DNA from: Talinum fruticosum
Taxonomy: Eukaryota; Streptophyta; Magnoliopsida; Caryophyllales; Talinaceae
Direction of reading: 5' to 3'
Length of the DNA stretch: 64,000 nucleotides
NCBI GenBank assembly: GCA_021018815.1
Contig: JAITYX010000012.1
Location: 1,798,001-1,862,000 of the forward strand
A program made the translations under genes and the position numbers. The notes below the pieces were generated by a model that was not told the origin of the DNA, made no database searches, and saw nothing but the letters and a program-made list of their open reading frames with translations. Of the stretch, positions 46,230-57,790 are shown in pieces (the stretch's first letter is position 1; every line of letters starts with the position of its first letter).

Positions 46230-47035
46230 AGTAGTGGGATCATTGGATGACTTCTAGTAAGATGTTCGCTCTTCTTCTATGAGCATACCAAGCATCTCTA
46301 AGTGTTTTGATGTCCATGATGGGTAAGAACTTCAGTGCTGATGATAAGCGAGTTAGAGATTCTTGATGATGATCCCGACCCGATCCTTTTCGGATGGCCG
46401 ATTAGTCATGTAGGCGGTTGTCGCCCTCCAACAAGTAAGGAAGTCGATACGACCTTCATTGTCTCCTTGCTTGATCAATTCTAGATCCTGAAGTGTGACT
46501 GGTAGATTAGTATTGTAGGAGTATTGTTGTAAAATCTCCCGGCAAAGATCCTTCTAGTTTGTGACCTTGTGTGGGTCGATAGCGTTGTACCGCTTCATGA
46601 CATATGTGCTAAATGTCCATGGAAAAATGACATGGTATGTGTCCTCTGGTACATTATTCAAAGTCATTGCCCCCACAAAGTTTCTCACGTGATGGTAAGG
46701 GTTCTCGGTTCCATGAAACTTGCTGTTAGGCGTGATAAGCTTAGGGGGTAACTTGCCTTTAGGGATTAAAGTGAATCCCTTGCCGGATAGTGGTGATTGA
46801 ACATTGAGGACTCCCACAACAGCTTCTCTATCCGATTTATTCTTGGATCGGATTAAGGCTTGGGTTGAGGTTCGGGGTGAGATCCTTCTCCTTCTTTTTC
46901 TTTCCCTTTGGACTTTGATTTCTTCTCTAGTTCTTTGTGTATGATACTAAGGGTTTCAGCTATTGATTCAATCTTCTTATCCCGAGCCTCAATCCTAGCT
47001 TCTACTTTAGCAACAAACTCTTTGAATAGGGTCAT
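46230..47035 (-). pseudogene. Tat-type gypsy Gag, broken
   Basis: The minus-strand frame 46853-47035 has the charged N-terminal helix (VEARIEARDKKIESIAE) and a Lys/Glu-rich linker; 46554-46817 has the capsid start (GKGFTLIPKGKLPPKL, YHHVRNFVGAM, DTYHVIF). Beyond a stop, patches such as NTNLPVTLQDLELIKQGD continue to about 46240. It is homologous to the plus-strand gag at 2918-4510. Frameshifts and stops make it non-functional. Confidence 0.75.
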
Positions 47036-49075
47036 GATGGGGGTTTGCTATGGCCGATTGGCCATTTTTGGTGGAAGATTATGTTTAGACCTTGGACAAC
47101 GCACCAGTGTTACTAGTAAAGGTGCGGGACGTACTCGTTGTGGTACGTACTAATGTGGGACGTATCGGTGTTGACCATGTTGGTGTTGAAGTAGATTTCT
47201 TACTTCCTAAACACTTCGTCCTAGGATTCCCGACTTGCATAAGATTTCCTATCCTATATCCCAAAAGAGTACGCTCAAGACTAACTCGTGGAAGAAACTT
47301 CTAAGAGAGATGGGGCTCAAGTGTTTGACCCGAGGAACGATTGATCCTATGATAAAAGAAAAATGATATGCTCTTTATTTGGATGCGAGATAAAGGAATG
47401 CAAAACAAATGAAATGGAATGTATGCAGCGATGTGCATGACTTAATCCGGGATGATTATATGATTTGGCTAGTGTAGAACTGAAATGCATATATGATTAT
47501 TCCTAATGGAAGATGAATTTGTTTTAGCTAAATGAGAAATGAAAGACTCTCCTAATTAGAGATGAATTTTAATTTTGACTAATGCAAAAATAAAATGGAT
47601 AGACTCACCTAAACCGAGATGAATTGGACTTTTGGCTAATGCAAAAGTGAAATGTAAAATTTGGACTCACCTAATTTGAGATGAAATTTATTTTTGGCTA
47701 ATGCAAAAATAAAATGCAGACTCACCTTAATTGAGATGAAATTTATTTTGGCTAATGCAAAAATGAAATGCGGACTCACCATAATTGAGATAAAATTTAT
47801 TGTGGCTAATGCAAAATGAAATGCAAATATGGACTCACCTATTTGAGATAAAATCTATTTTTGGCTAATGAAAGAATGAATTCACCTATTTGAGATGATT
47901 TTGACTTTGGCTAAATGCAAATATAGACTCACTTAATATGATATGAATTTGATTTGCTAATGCAAAAACGAATGGACTTACCCTAATTAGGATGATTGTA
48001 ATTTTGGACTTTTTGGCTAAAATGCACAAATTAGACTCGACTCAAAGTTTAATTTTTTATTTATTTTTGCACCCATGCAAGGATTATTCAGACGTTCCTC
48101 ACCTATTCCTAAAGCCTCACAAGTAGAAGATTAAATCTAAAATAAACACACTCATTCAAGCATGCAAATGAAGGGGGACCACCTAATAGTCAAAAGATCT
48201 ATGGTCAAAGAAAGTTAAGGCACGGTGGGATACATGGTGACTCATAGTCCGAGGATTTGGTCCTCCATGTGGGGCACGGCAAGAGAAAAGGTCGGAATCC
48301 TCGGTGCCTCTCGAGTGAACCAAGCGAGTTTGACCAAAGAGCAGGTGGTACGAGGGATGAGGTACCGTTTCCTTGGGTAAGCAAGCCTAGTTGGGCCCGC
48401 CTAAGATTCAGTTGGAGCCTCATTCCGTAAAGGGTAAACAGGGGGTAAAATAAATTTTTCCTAGGGGTCCAAAATAATATTTAAACTATGTTCAAAGGTC
48501 GCTAAAAGCGGGATGTCTAATGCAAGCACATTATTAAAACACACTACTCAAATTTTTAACTTTCACCTTCCTAATAAAAAATTGTCCCTAGTGGAGTCGC
48601 CACTCGTAGGAACCATGATCGGTGGACCGAACCGAGCTTCCCCACGAATGTTTGACGTTGGATTTTAGAACACTTTAAAGAATGATTTTAGAGTTTTTGA
48701 AGATATGGTTTTGAAAGTGGGGATGAACCTTTTATTAAGATTTAGAATTTTATTAAATCTGATTTAAAGTGAATTAGGCAAAGTTTAAATGGCGGTTTTA
48801 TTAATTATTTTATTTTAGCAATTATTTTCGTAAAGGTCCTGCGATATTATCTATAAACCGAAAAACAAAGAAACCTAGAATTTTATTTCTACCATGAGGC
48901 TTTAGGGCCAAACTGGTGTGAAAACATTGATTTGGACCCAAGCCTTGCCTACCGACCACTCGGTGCAAGCGGCAACCTCGCACCCGGTGGTGCCGGTGTC
49001 GGCCGGAGGCCCCAGCTGAGGAATTCAGCCTCGACTTCTAGCTTGGCTAACGGATCCAGAATTTAATTTTCTACT
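47036..49075 (-). mobile_element. Leader of Tat-type element with tandem repeats
   Basis: The ~2 kb between the 5' LTR and gag has no coding potential. A degenerate array at about 47480-48040 (unit ACTCACCTAATTGAGATGAA...TTTTGGCTAATGCAAAA) equals the arrays at 4925-5460 and 5805-6260. Long repeat-bearing leaders are common in the Tat lineage. Confidence 0.7.
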
Positions 49076-50654
49076 TGTTCGATCAAAAATAGCCGGGAGC
49101 GAGATCTATAAGAAATAAATTAAAAAGGAGTCGCCAATTAGTTTTTAGGAAAGAAAAACTAAGTAAAATAAAATAAATGCTCTCTCAATGTTAGTATGGG
49201 AAAACTAAGATTGAAAGAGGCTAAATATGACTCTATCGGTCTTTGAACCGAGAATTGGATTCGGGCGAGGGTACGAAACGTAGGGATAAACCCTTCCGTT
49301 CCGCCCATCCAAAGAGGACCATTTCTAGTTCGAGTAGTGAATTAAAATAATATGAAAAACACAAGCATACAACAACATGCTAAGTGAAAATTAAAGCATC
49401 CAAAACAATAATAAAGGAAAGCGATAAAAGCGAAAGTAAAGGAAAGCGGTAAAGAAAACGAAAAGGCAAAACGAAAAAAAAGAGGAAACTAAAAAGATTA
49501 CATCGGATGCGGAGGAATTAAAAGCGATACATCATTTGCTCCAACATACGGAAAGTAATAAAGAAAGCATAAAAGTAATATAAACTGTTGTGAGGATTGA
49601 ATTTGTGCCCTCGAGGTTATCCAACCTATTGATCCGGATCTCGGATCCGGATCTCTTGATGTGACGGTGGTGAATTGAAAATGATTTTTGTAAGTATATT
49701 GTGGACATAAGTAGGTAGATGTGTGACTCGATTGAGTTATGGGTTCGGATGTGGTGAGATTGGAGAATAGAAAGGGAAGAGGTTGAAAAGGGGCCAAGAG
49801 ATCGAATACAAAATGGAGTATTCGGTAGCTCTTAGGCGAATTTCGATGAGAGTAACATTGAGGGATGAGCCATTGTGTGAATGAGAGCGAAGGCCCTCTA
49901 TTTATAAGGAGATGTTAGGTCAAGGAAAGACCTAGGTTTATGCTCGGCCAGCCGTCCAAAATAGGGTACAAAACCGGGCATGATATTGTGAAGATTGAAC
50001 CGGATAGAAGCGAGGATAAAGAAGGGATAAGACCCGTTCACGAGCACCTAGCAGCAAAGGGATTTTTAGGGTTACGTGCCCTAGTGTGCTTCCAAGATAG
50101 TCTTCGGGGAAAAACACAGCGTTCCACTTAAAATTTAAGGGTGGAAGGTGCTGACCATAGTAACATTCCAAAAATGGAAAGTTTTCATTTTCTCGTGGTT
50201 TCCATTTTTAACATGTTTCATTTTTGGTGTGGGATGCGTGCTCCTAGTCTCGGGGTAGACTATCTTGCAGCCAAAGCACAACATTTTGATGCCTATGATC
50301 ATGAAATGCAACATCTAACATCGTCTTGAGGTCTTCGACTCCTTGTCCGGTTGGACTGATGTAAAACACAGTGTTCTAAGCTTGGAATTACCCGATACGC
50401 GAGTACTAGACTCTGTTGTCTCCGATAGCTTGGTCCGGTTCTTGGATCGTCTAAAAGAAAAAAAGGGGATTTTGGATTAACCCAAGGCAAAAGGCTATTT
50501 ATGTGGTGCTTGGGGGTTCTTTGTGGTTTATCGGCTTCCGTCACACCAATCAAACACGATCCGAGATCAAAGTTCTCAAATAGGACTTGGGATTTCATCA
50601 ACGGACCAACAAATAAAAAACAGAGAAAAGGACGACACTTTTTTGGTGTCTACA
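49076..50654 (-). mobile_element. Tat-type LTR shared by two elements (~1.58 kb)
   Basis: On the minus strand it starts TGTAGACACC at 50654 and ends near 49076; a TATAAATAG box lies at 49898-49906. To its right (upstream in element sense) is the 3' UTR and antisense cassette of one element, to its left the leader and gag of another, so it serves as 3' LTR of the first and 5' LTR of the second. Confidence 0.8.
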
Positions 50655-51060
50655 GACTCTATAATTTGCTGAAGCTTGACCTTTCTTGATCCGAAGCGTG
50701 GCTAAAAATTCTACTATACTAACATTCTATCAATAAATAATAGATATACAAAGTTCAATATTTTACCGGAATAATTCAAGCAAGGAATACCGAAAAGAAA
50801 AACTGAAAAAAGCTAAAATGGTGGGCACTATGATCCTGTTTTCTTGCACGGCCTGTACGAGATGTCGACCACACATCTTGTAATGATACCACCTGCCACC
50901 TACGACTAAACCAAGTCAGGCTTTGGAACACGGTGTCGGCTATGTCTTGGGCAATGCATGGTTGGAGAGCGTATATCCGACCAATCTTCACAACTCCTCT
51001 TCTTGGAAGCTCATTTCTTGGAAGCTAAAATGGTGGGCCCTATGGTTAAAAAGCTTGATT
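50655..51060. other. 3' UTR of Tat-type element and upstream region of antisense cassette
   Basis: The first ~100 bp resemble the minisatellite and following sequence at 44870-44990. The rest (50800-51060) contains a duplicated patch (CTTCACAACTCCTCTTCTTG at about 50990 and again at about 51130). No gene. Confidence 0.5.
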
Positions 51061-51094
51061 TTTGCTATATTCATCAAATGTCGACCGATTTGCC

Positions 51095-51100
51095 TATAAA
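51095..51100 (+). promoter_or_regulatory. TATA box of the antisense cassette
   Basis: TATAAA in the context GCCTATAAAGGAGGGG lies about 130 bp upstream of an ATG (51229) that opens the plant-mobile-domain-like ORF. A pyrimidine-rich leader follows. Function inferred. Confidence 0.5.
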
Positions 51101-51228
51101 GGAGGGGACTTGGAAGCTCATTTTGCACATCTTCACAACTCCTCTTCTTGCTTCCTTTTGCTTACTCTTGAGCTTGGTTTCTTACTTCTTGGGAAAACTA
51201 TTGTGGTTTCCTTAAAAATACTCAAAGT

Positions 51229-53790
51229 ATGTCTCAAAGACGTCCTCATCCCGAGAGAAGGACAAGGGCCGAAAGCTTACCATAAGATTTGTTCCTAGAG
51301 AGGGAATGACACCCTCACCATGAATGGAATCCGAGTGACCTCTTCATGGAGGTCGAAGGCCATGTCTCTTCATTGGCAATGTCCACTATGGTAAATGTCT
51401 TGACTTGAACTTCTTCTATTTCATACTAGTGTGGCACTTTAATTAAAACATTTCAAAACTTCATTCTTCATAAGGGACATTATCCAGGGTAGCGAGGATA
51501 TCAAAACGTTATTTGTCACCTTTAGAGAGCGGAACTATCCACTGGAGTAAACTTTAACTAATGTCGAGTTTGGTTTACTCGTATACCACTTTAAGTCATT
51601 TGTGTGATCGCACCGATCGGGGTATCACTTGAGCTATTAGAGAATGATTCCGGGATACCATCAACACTTTTGATCTCCCATTTGGGGAAATGACTATCAC
51701 TCCTTTAGGCTTTGTTGTCCTCATGGGTTTGGATTTCTCGGGTGAACCTTTAGTGGACAACCAAAATTTGTACCAAAATCGTGACTATTTACATCATCAT
51801 TTTGGTCTGGTTGCTCTTTAATTTCCCCAAGCCAACTATTTTGTGTAATCCATTCTTCTTTCTGCTTTCATCGATGCCGAGTTGTGGGCTTGACACAACC
51901 CACAACAACAAACTCGTATTGTGATTGCCCTTAGATTGTGCATATCTATCTTTTCTAACCAAGGGTCTAACCAAGGGTCTAAGGTCTATGTTCACTATCT
52001 AGCCAACTTGATAGACTTGGATCGAATAAAGTACCTTAACTAGGGTGTGCCCATATATACTACTTAATACGAGGTTTACGCATTGGGGCTTGCCGTATTA
52101 CTCCCCAAGAAGGATTCGGATAGCTTCATGCCTTTGTGCGGCATATGGAGGATTATTGAGGTATGCTCTATTCCTCTTAGCCTTTGACGTTTCCTTTTTA
52201 TGAATTCAAAATTTACTTATGTGGTAAATTTGCATTCATGGTTGTATGAATACTTTCCCCAATTTTCACTTGGCTCGAAGGTTCACCCATCATTTTCGAC
52301 AGCGTAGCATGGGCGAAGGTCCACCTTACACAACTAAAGGCAATTAGGCTTGCATTTTTACATCCTGCTCTCAACAAAGTGGTCATCGTATACTTCTTTA
52401 GAAATTTTTAAATTTTAGGCTAGTATGGTCCAAAATATTAATTTGCCAATTCTTAATTTTGCCCTGACCCACGGTCCGGTATGGACCATAGTCTAGGTTG
52501 TGGTGAACCCAAGCACCGGCTACGAGCCATGCCTGGTCACCTCTACTTGGCTAGCCAAGCTTAACATCCTTTCCTTAATGCTCATGGAATAAATTTTTAT
52601 GTTTTGGAGCAGGCTAACTTTCATCCTTGGTCCCGAAGTCAACTTCCTTCACAACTCGAGTTGTAAGGGACTAAAGTGAGAGACAGATTCTCTTGGAAGG
52701 CCCACTTGGTTTCTACTGGTACCTTGGTGAGCAGATTATACCCCAAATTCACCATAACACATGGCCACCTTTCAGTTCGAAGGATCCACCGGAGACCATG
52801 TTTTATCTTTGTTCGATTACTCCGAAAGAACATGTGGAAATGACAACTAGGTATCCTTGCACATTTTTCCTGGATGCAACTTTGACCTATCCTTAATACT
52901 TGGGAAGGATTATGATCCAAATGGTAAGCTCAAGTTGGTTGTTATTTGGTTTTATTTCTAGTATGAAAATTAACCTTTGTGGTACTACACACATTCTCGA
53001 GCAACATTCATATTCCAAGCCTTGAAGTTGATGTATCCCCGCCTAGAGAGCCCCCGCATATTGTTCAAATTCAGAGATTCTAAAGTCCAAAATGTGTAGG
53101 GCATTCGTTCCCAAGGAATTGGAAAGGGAGTAAGAGTGTTGTGCTCTTTTTTTAGTTGTATGCTAAAATGTTTTCTTAACATGATGAAATTATAGTATGA
53201 CCGGAAGCAATCTTGAAGGATGCCCATTGGATTCCATCTCGTCCTCCGAGTGTTGAGAGACTTGTTTACTGGTCGTGCATTTTGATCATTTCTAGTAAGT
53301 CCAGTTAGTTGAAATGCTAGTCTTGAGTTCTTAGTGCGTGTGCTAATTACTCTTTTGTCTCCTCGGGGTCATCGCTCTAGGTCTTCCTTTTCAGGAGGCT
53401 TCCTTGGTGGTTCTAGGATTCGTGCGAGACATCCGGCCAACCTTAAATGCCATCTAGTAGCACTGCTTGAGCTGACACTCCTCGGCGTTCATCTCGAAGT
53501 ACTTCGAAGCCGGACTAAGCTCATCCGGACTCGGGCCTAGTTCATTTGGAGTTGGGCCTAGCATATCCGCTTTCGGTATCTATATTATTCCTTTGCAAGT
53601 CCGTATGGCAAGCCGTACGATTTTCATCGAGCTTCTTATAACGAGCCTTATCATATGGCCTCACAATCAACTTGGGACTCGCGGAGCTAGTTCTTCCAAC
53701 ATGGTGACGGATAGGCGAATGTCTATTACAGAGGACATAGGCAACTATCTCTTCGGAGATGCCGATGACAATGATGATGAAGATTATTGA
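51229..53790 (+). pseudogene. Plant mobile domain (PMD)-like ORF, antisense to its host element
   Basis: From the ATG at 51229 (MSQRRPHPERRTRAESLP) the frame is broken many times, but characteristic PMD patches remain: TFDLPFGEMTITPLGFVVLM at 51667-51730 within an open stretch 51654-51821, then LGLAVLLP and SFMPLCGIWRIIE near 52090-52160, and HSWLYEYFPQF near 52230. The end carries an acidic tail (SITEDIGNYLFGDADDNDDE) with a stop at 53788-53790. PMD proteins are plant proteins related to the MAIN/MAIL family and occur both as host genes and inside transposons. The middle (52260-53560) is hardly readable. It may be a captured host gene; introns cannot be excluded. Confidence 0.6.
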
Positions 53791-54609
53791 ATAACCTCTT
53801 GTTGGGTGCTTTTGTTAGTATTTGTGTACTTTGCATCATGATTAAACTTTATGTAAGAAGATGAATGCAAAACTTGATCTAAAATGCTTTCTTTATTTAT
53901 ATGATGTAAAAAATTTCAAAGACAAAATTCCAAAAAAAATTACACTAGTCCCCATTCCCCCAAAAGAAAATAATAAAAAAGAGAAACGAAAATGATTAGT
54001 AAAAAGCACGGTCCCAAGTAACAAGAGTGAAAACTATAAATAAAATGGGCCGAAAATAATAACAAGGCCCAACTGTAGGTGTTGCCACTAGGCGGGCTGG
54101 CGAACCAATCAACCAGACCGGCGCCGGTCAACGAGCCGTGCCCGAAGGGTTTGACGCTAGCGGTGATAGTGAACCGAGGTTAGAGTCCTAGAAACTCTAT
54201 GAATAACGCTAGAGCGACCTCCAAATAGAACACAACCGAAAACTTAATAGGAGTTCCCTAAAACAGATCACATATTTCCCAGAAATTTCCACATCCATTC
54301 CAAAAATGAACTCCATGGTTGAGTTTACTCAATAGATGCACGATATTGGGGATTTAGGAAAGGTAGGATGAGATGTCTATGGACTAAACACATTATTCAT
54401 CATTAGATGAGTGAAGATCCATTGGACACTTCGAGGGTTGTGATGTCCTACTAGGATCCCGCGATGCATGTCTTCGAATTTGGAGATAGGGAATTATGCC
54501 CACTCCCGAGGAATTCGATGCTATACCTGTAGTAATCACTATCGAACAAAGCCGAGTGGTTCCCACGTTATTTAGCAACATGACAAGGACCAACATGTAA
54601 CCGTTAAGC
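53791..54609. other. Spacer between the two antisense ORFs
   Basis: AT-rich, with a patch at 53810-53960 shared with 45700-45860. No convincing coding sequence; the minus-strand frames here are short. Confidence 0.45.
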
Positions 54610-55800
54610 ATGAGTAAAAGGGATATGGAGTTGATCTCGATTAGGGACGAGGTAAACCTAGGGAACCTAGTGCTTCACTTTCGTCTTATATACTGAGGCG
54701 AGTCCGGCGCGCATCCGGAAGCGTCGAGCCATCATTACGTGTCCGGTGGTGGCTTCCTGCCGGTGGGAGGCCATAGGGATAGAGTGTCTGTCACACTACT
54801 GAATGTGGTAAAGAAGTTGGGAGATTATCACTTCCTAACCCCGTTGATCCTTGCTGAAACATTCCCGGGGTTAAACCGAATTTCGATGAATAGGAATGAA
54901 AACTTCATCGGCAGCCCCTTCTACTATAGGTAACTAATGACTGAAGTAGCCATCTCGAACCCAACTGGCGCTGGCTAAGCCTGCTATTTTTTTTATTTTA
55001 CTCTAGTTGGGTCGTGAACTAGGACTAGCTAAGCCATGGGATACGTAACTTTTCTAACTTTTTGCATTTATGATATACATATCTAGCCGATTGAGCACTT
55101 GGGGTTGGTGTTAGAGCCTGCAAAGATTGATGCATACTTGGCGTCCCAATTCTATCAAAGGCCTCGACATGCCGTGCTAACCGAGAGATCTACTCGCTGG
55201 GTGGAAGGCATGGTTGGATGCCACTCCTCTATGATATGGTACGTCAAGCACCGGCGTATGCCCCAATTTAGGACACATTCGATAAGGTACCCTTACGTAC
55301 GATCGCTAGGGATTTGAATACAACACGCACTACTTGCCTAACCGTGTTATGCGGCAAATGGGTTGGGTACAAGATATCCCCTATATGGATTATATACCAC
55401 CATCATCATTTGGCAAGCCTAATAGCGCGAGGCAAGTCCATTCTTGGAGTGAGTACTTGATGAACTTATCGCGATTGGGAAAGCCTAGGGAGGCACAATC
55501 TGAAGTTATCTCCGAGTTTTATTTGGAGTGGGTAAGGGAGTCTGATCCTATGATGCATAGGACACTAAGGAATCGAGAACAAATGAGGGATGCTCCTGCT
55601 ACTACACCCGTATAGATCCGTGAAGTAGCCCCTCAAGCCGATGAGCGGGATTGTAGGAGAGACGTAGAGGCTAAGGAAAAAGAAGAAATGAAGGCTCACG
55701 GGATTGGGGAAGTGAAAAGGTGAACCCAAGAGGACGCGGCTAAATCCAAGTGACCCAAAAGAAAAGAAAATTAAGAAGGACTAGGGCCTAGAATTTAGGA
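54610..55800 (+). pseudogene. Second antisense ORF, PMD C-terminus / DUF7745-like
   Basis: An ATG at 54610 opens a frame with one TGA (54694-54696) and then reads GGHRDRVSVTLLNVVKKLGD and TPLILAETFPGLN, a pattern seen in DUF7745-type proteins of plant gypsy elements. After a stop at 54931 and a ~150 bp gap bounded by GT and AG the same frame continues (HLGLVLEPAKIDAYLASQFY, HRRMPQFRTHSIRYPYVRSL), and after a one-base frameshift at about 55317 it reads HYLPNRVMRQMGWVQDIP, the typical end block of PMD proteins, then a conserved REAQSEV...FYLEWVRESDP patch and a charged tail past a stop near 55614. A homologous tail lies at 2040-2376 on the other strand. Function unknown. Confidence 0.6.
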
Positions 55801-56149
55801 ATAAGAAAGACTATTTCTATTGGATTTTTGTTTTGCCTCCGTAGGATTATATTTTCCAAGTGATGTCCTTTTGATTTTTGCTTTTTAACTATCTACTCGG
55901 ATAAGTAATAGGCTTATCGCTATTATTAATAAAGTTAAAAGCAAGAATTATGCTTACTCTTATGCTTTATTTAATTCTTAATCGCTCACCGGAATTAAGT
56001 GCATTGTTTCTAAATATAACTACAAGTAATAGATCATCTGAAATGGACTGCCCCTAAAAAATAGTCAAACATAGGAAATGAAAGGCGGGCCGCCTGAACT
56101 AGGTTAGGATGTTTTCCTATTGACAGGCGCCGACTAAAGTCGTGGCCTG
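55801..56149. other. Spacer between convergent ORF and integrase
   Basis: Non-coding. It corresponds to 1556-2039 in the plus-strand copy and shares the ATAGGCTTATC patch. Confidence 0.45.
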
Positions 56150-57790
56150 ATGTGGGCCTAACTCAATTTTCTCCTAAATTGTTTAGTTTAATGCTAAACA
56201 TAATACTTTTTCAACTAGTCCAAATTCGTATACTCGAAATAATTCTTCACCATCTAAATCTACCAACTTTATTGCTCCTCCCGGCGGAATTTGATAGAGG
56301 ATGTAAGTTCCTTCCCATTTGGGCTCGAATTTCCCTCTCGGATCTTAGATAGGTGCTCTAATTTCCTTAAGGACCATGTCGCCAACTTGTAAATGACGAG
56401 TTCTACCTTTTTGTTAAATGCCCTTGATATACGTGATCTGTTATATTTGGACATTATCTAGAGCACATAAACACCTCTCATCCAATAAAACTAACTCTTC
56501 ATATTGTGCTTTAGCCTAGTCTCGCTTCTAGGATCTGATTTTCAGCTATAATCCTTAATGAGGGGATGACAATCTCTATTGGAAGGACTCGCTTCCATGC
56601 CATAAACTAGGGAGTAGGGAATTGCTCCGATAGATGACCTAATTAAAGTCCGATAACCCCATAAGACAAAAGGTAATTTATCAGGCCAATCTTTATAGCT
56701 AATAGTCATCTTTTCTATTATCTTCCCGATATTATTATTGGCCGCCTTGACCGCTCCGTATCTAAGGGCAATTGGGTCAAGACTTGTGATGCTGGATTTT
56801 ATACTTCTCCAATAAATCTACTACCTCCTACTTAAAGTGACTGCATTCACCGATCAACTCATGCAGTACTCCATAATGGTAGACGATGTTTTGAGTCGAA
56901 ACTTTGATATGTGTTTCAATGTAATGGTTGCGTAGGATACAACTTCAACCCACTTGGTGAAGTAGTCAATTGCTACAAGGACAAATTTGTGACCTCCCGT
57001 TCCTTTAGGAGTCACCTTACCAATGATCTCTATTCCCCAAGCTAAGAACGACCAAGGTGATGCAAGTGTAGTTAGAAAAGAAGGTCGTTAGTGTTGTAGA
57101 TTCGTGTATATTTGGCACTTATGACATCTTTTGACAAACTCAAAGAAATATGTTGCCATAGTTGACCAATTATACCCTAATCTCTAGATTTTCTAAACCA
57201 ACATTCTTCCATTCATGTGAGGTTCACATTCCCCACCATGAACTTTAGACATCATACCCTCTCGCTTCATATTGGTTGACGCCAAGTAAGCTAACACCTA
57301 TGTTGGTTTTCTTGTATAGTTGTCCCTTATTTAGAAAATATTTGGTAGCTAAATATGAATTGCTCACTAGGCTCTAGAAGTGGAGTCCAATGGTTATTAT
57401 TGGCTATCTACATATCAGTAAATATCATAGTACTAATTAGTTTGGTTGGTACTGAACACTTCTAGCATGTAGACGTGAGTAAGTCGACTTCTCCATTTTA
57501 TACTAATAGGCATTAAGTGAATGTCACTAGGAATGTTGATCATAGATGCTAGTTTAGTTAAGGTATATGCAAACCGATTATCATCTTTAGGAAGCTATGT
57601 ATATGAAATATTGTCAAACTGCTTTGCTAATTCCAAGTAAATGCGCTAGGTAAGGTGCCAAGGCCTCGCTTCGTACATTCCATTTTTAAAAGATCCGATT
57701 AATGATTAGACTCAAGTCGCCATAAACTATCATGTTTTTGGCTTCTATTTCTATTGCAGCCTTCTAGTCCTGTTGATGATGACATGAAGA
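56150..57790 (-). pseudogene. Tat-type gypsy RNase H end and integrase, broken
   Basis: Minus-strand reading: RNase H tail (MIVYGDLSLII) at about 57730, linker to integrase (KGQLYKKTNIGVSLLGVNQY) near 57310, zinc region, then the core with VLVAIDYFTKWVEV at about 56970 (first Asp), HELIGECSHF at about 56860 where the second Asp of relatives is replaced, and GAVKAANNN where relatives have Glu (Lys here). The C-terminal domain is clear (QVGDMVLKEIRAPI, then PKWEGTYILYQIPPGGAIKL) to about 56180. Many stops and frameshifts. It is the pol end of the element whose 3' LTR is at 49076-50654. Confidence 0.8.
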
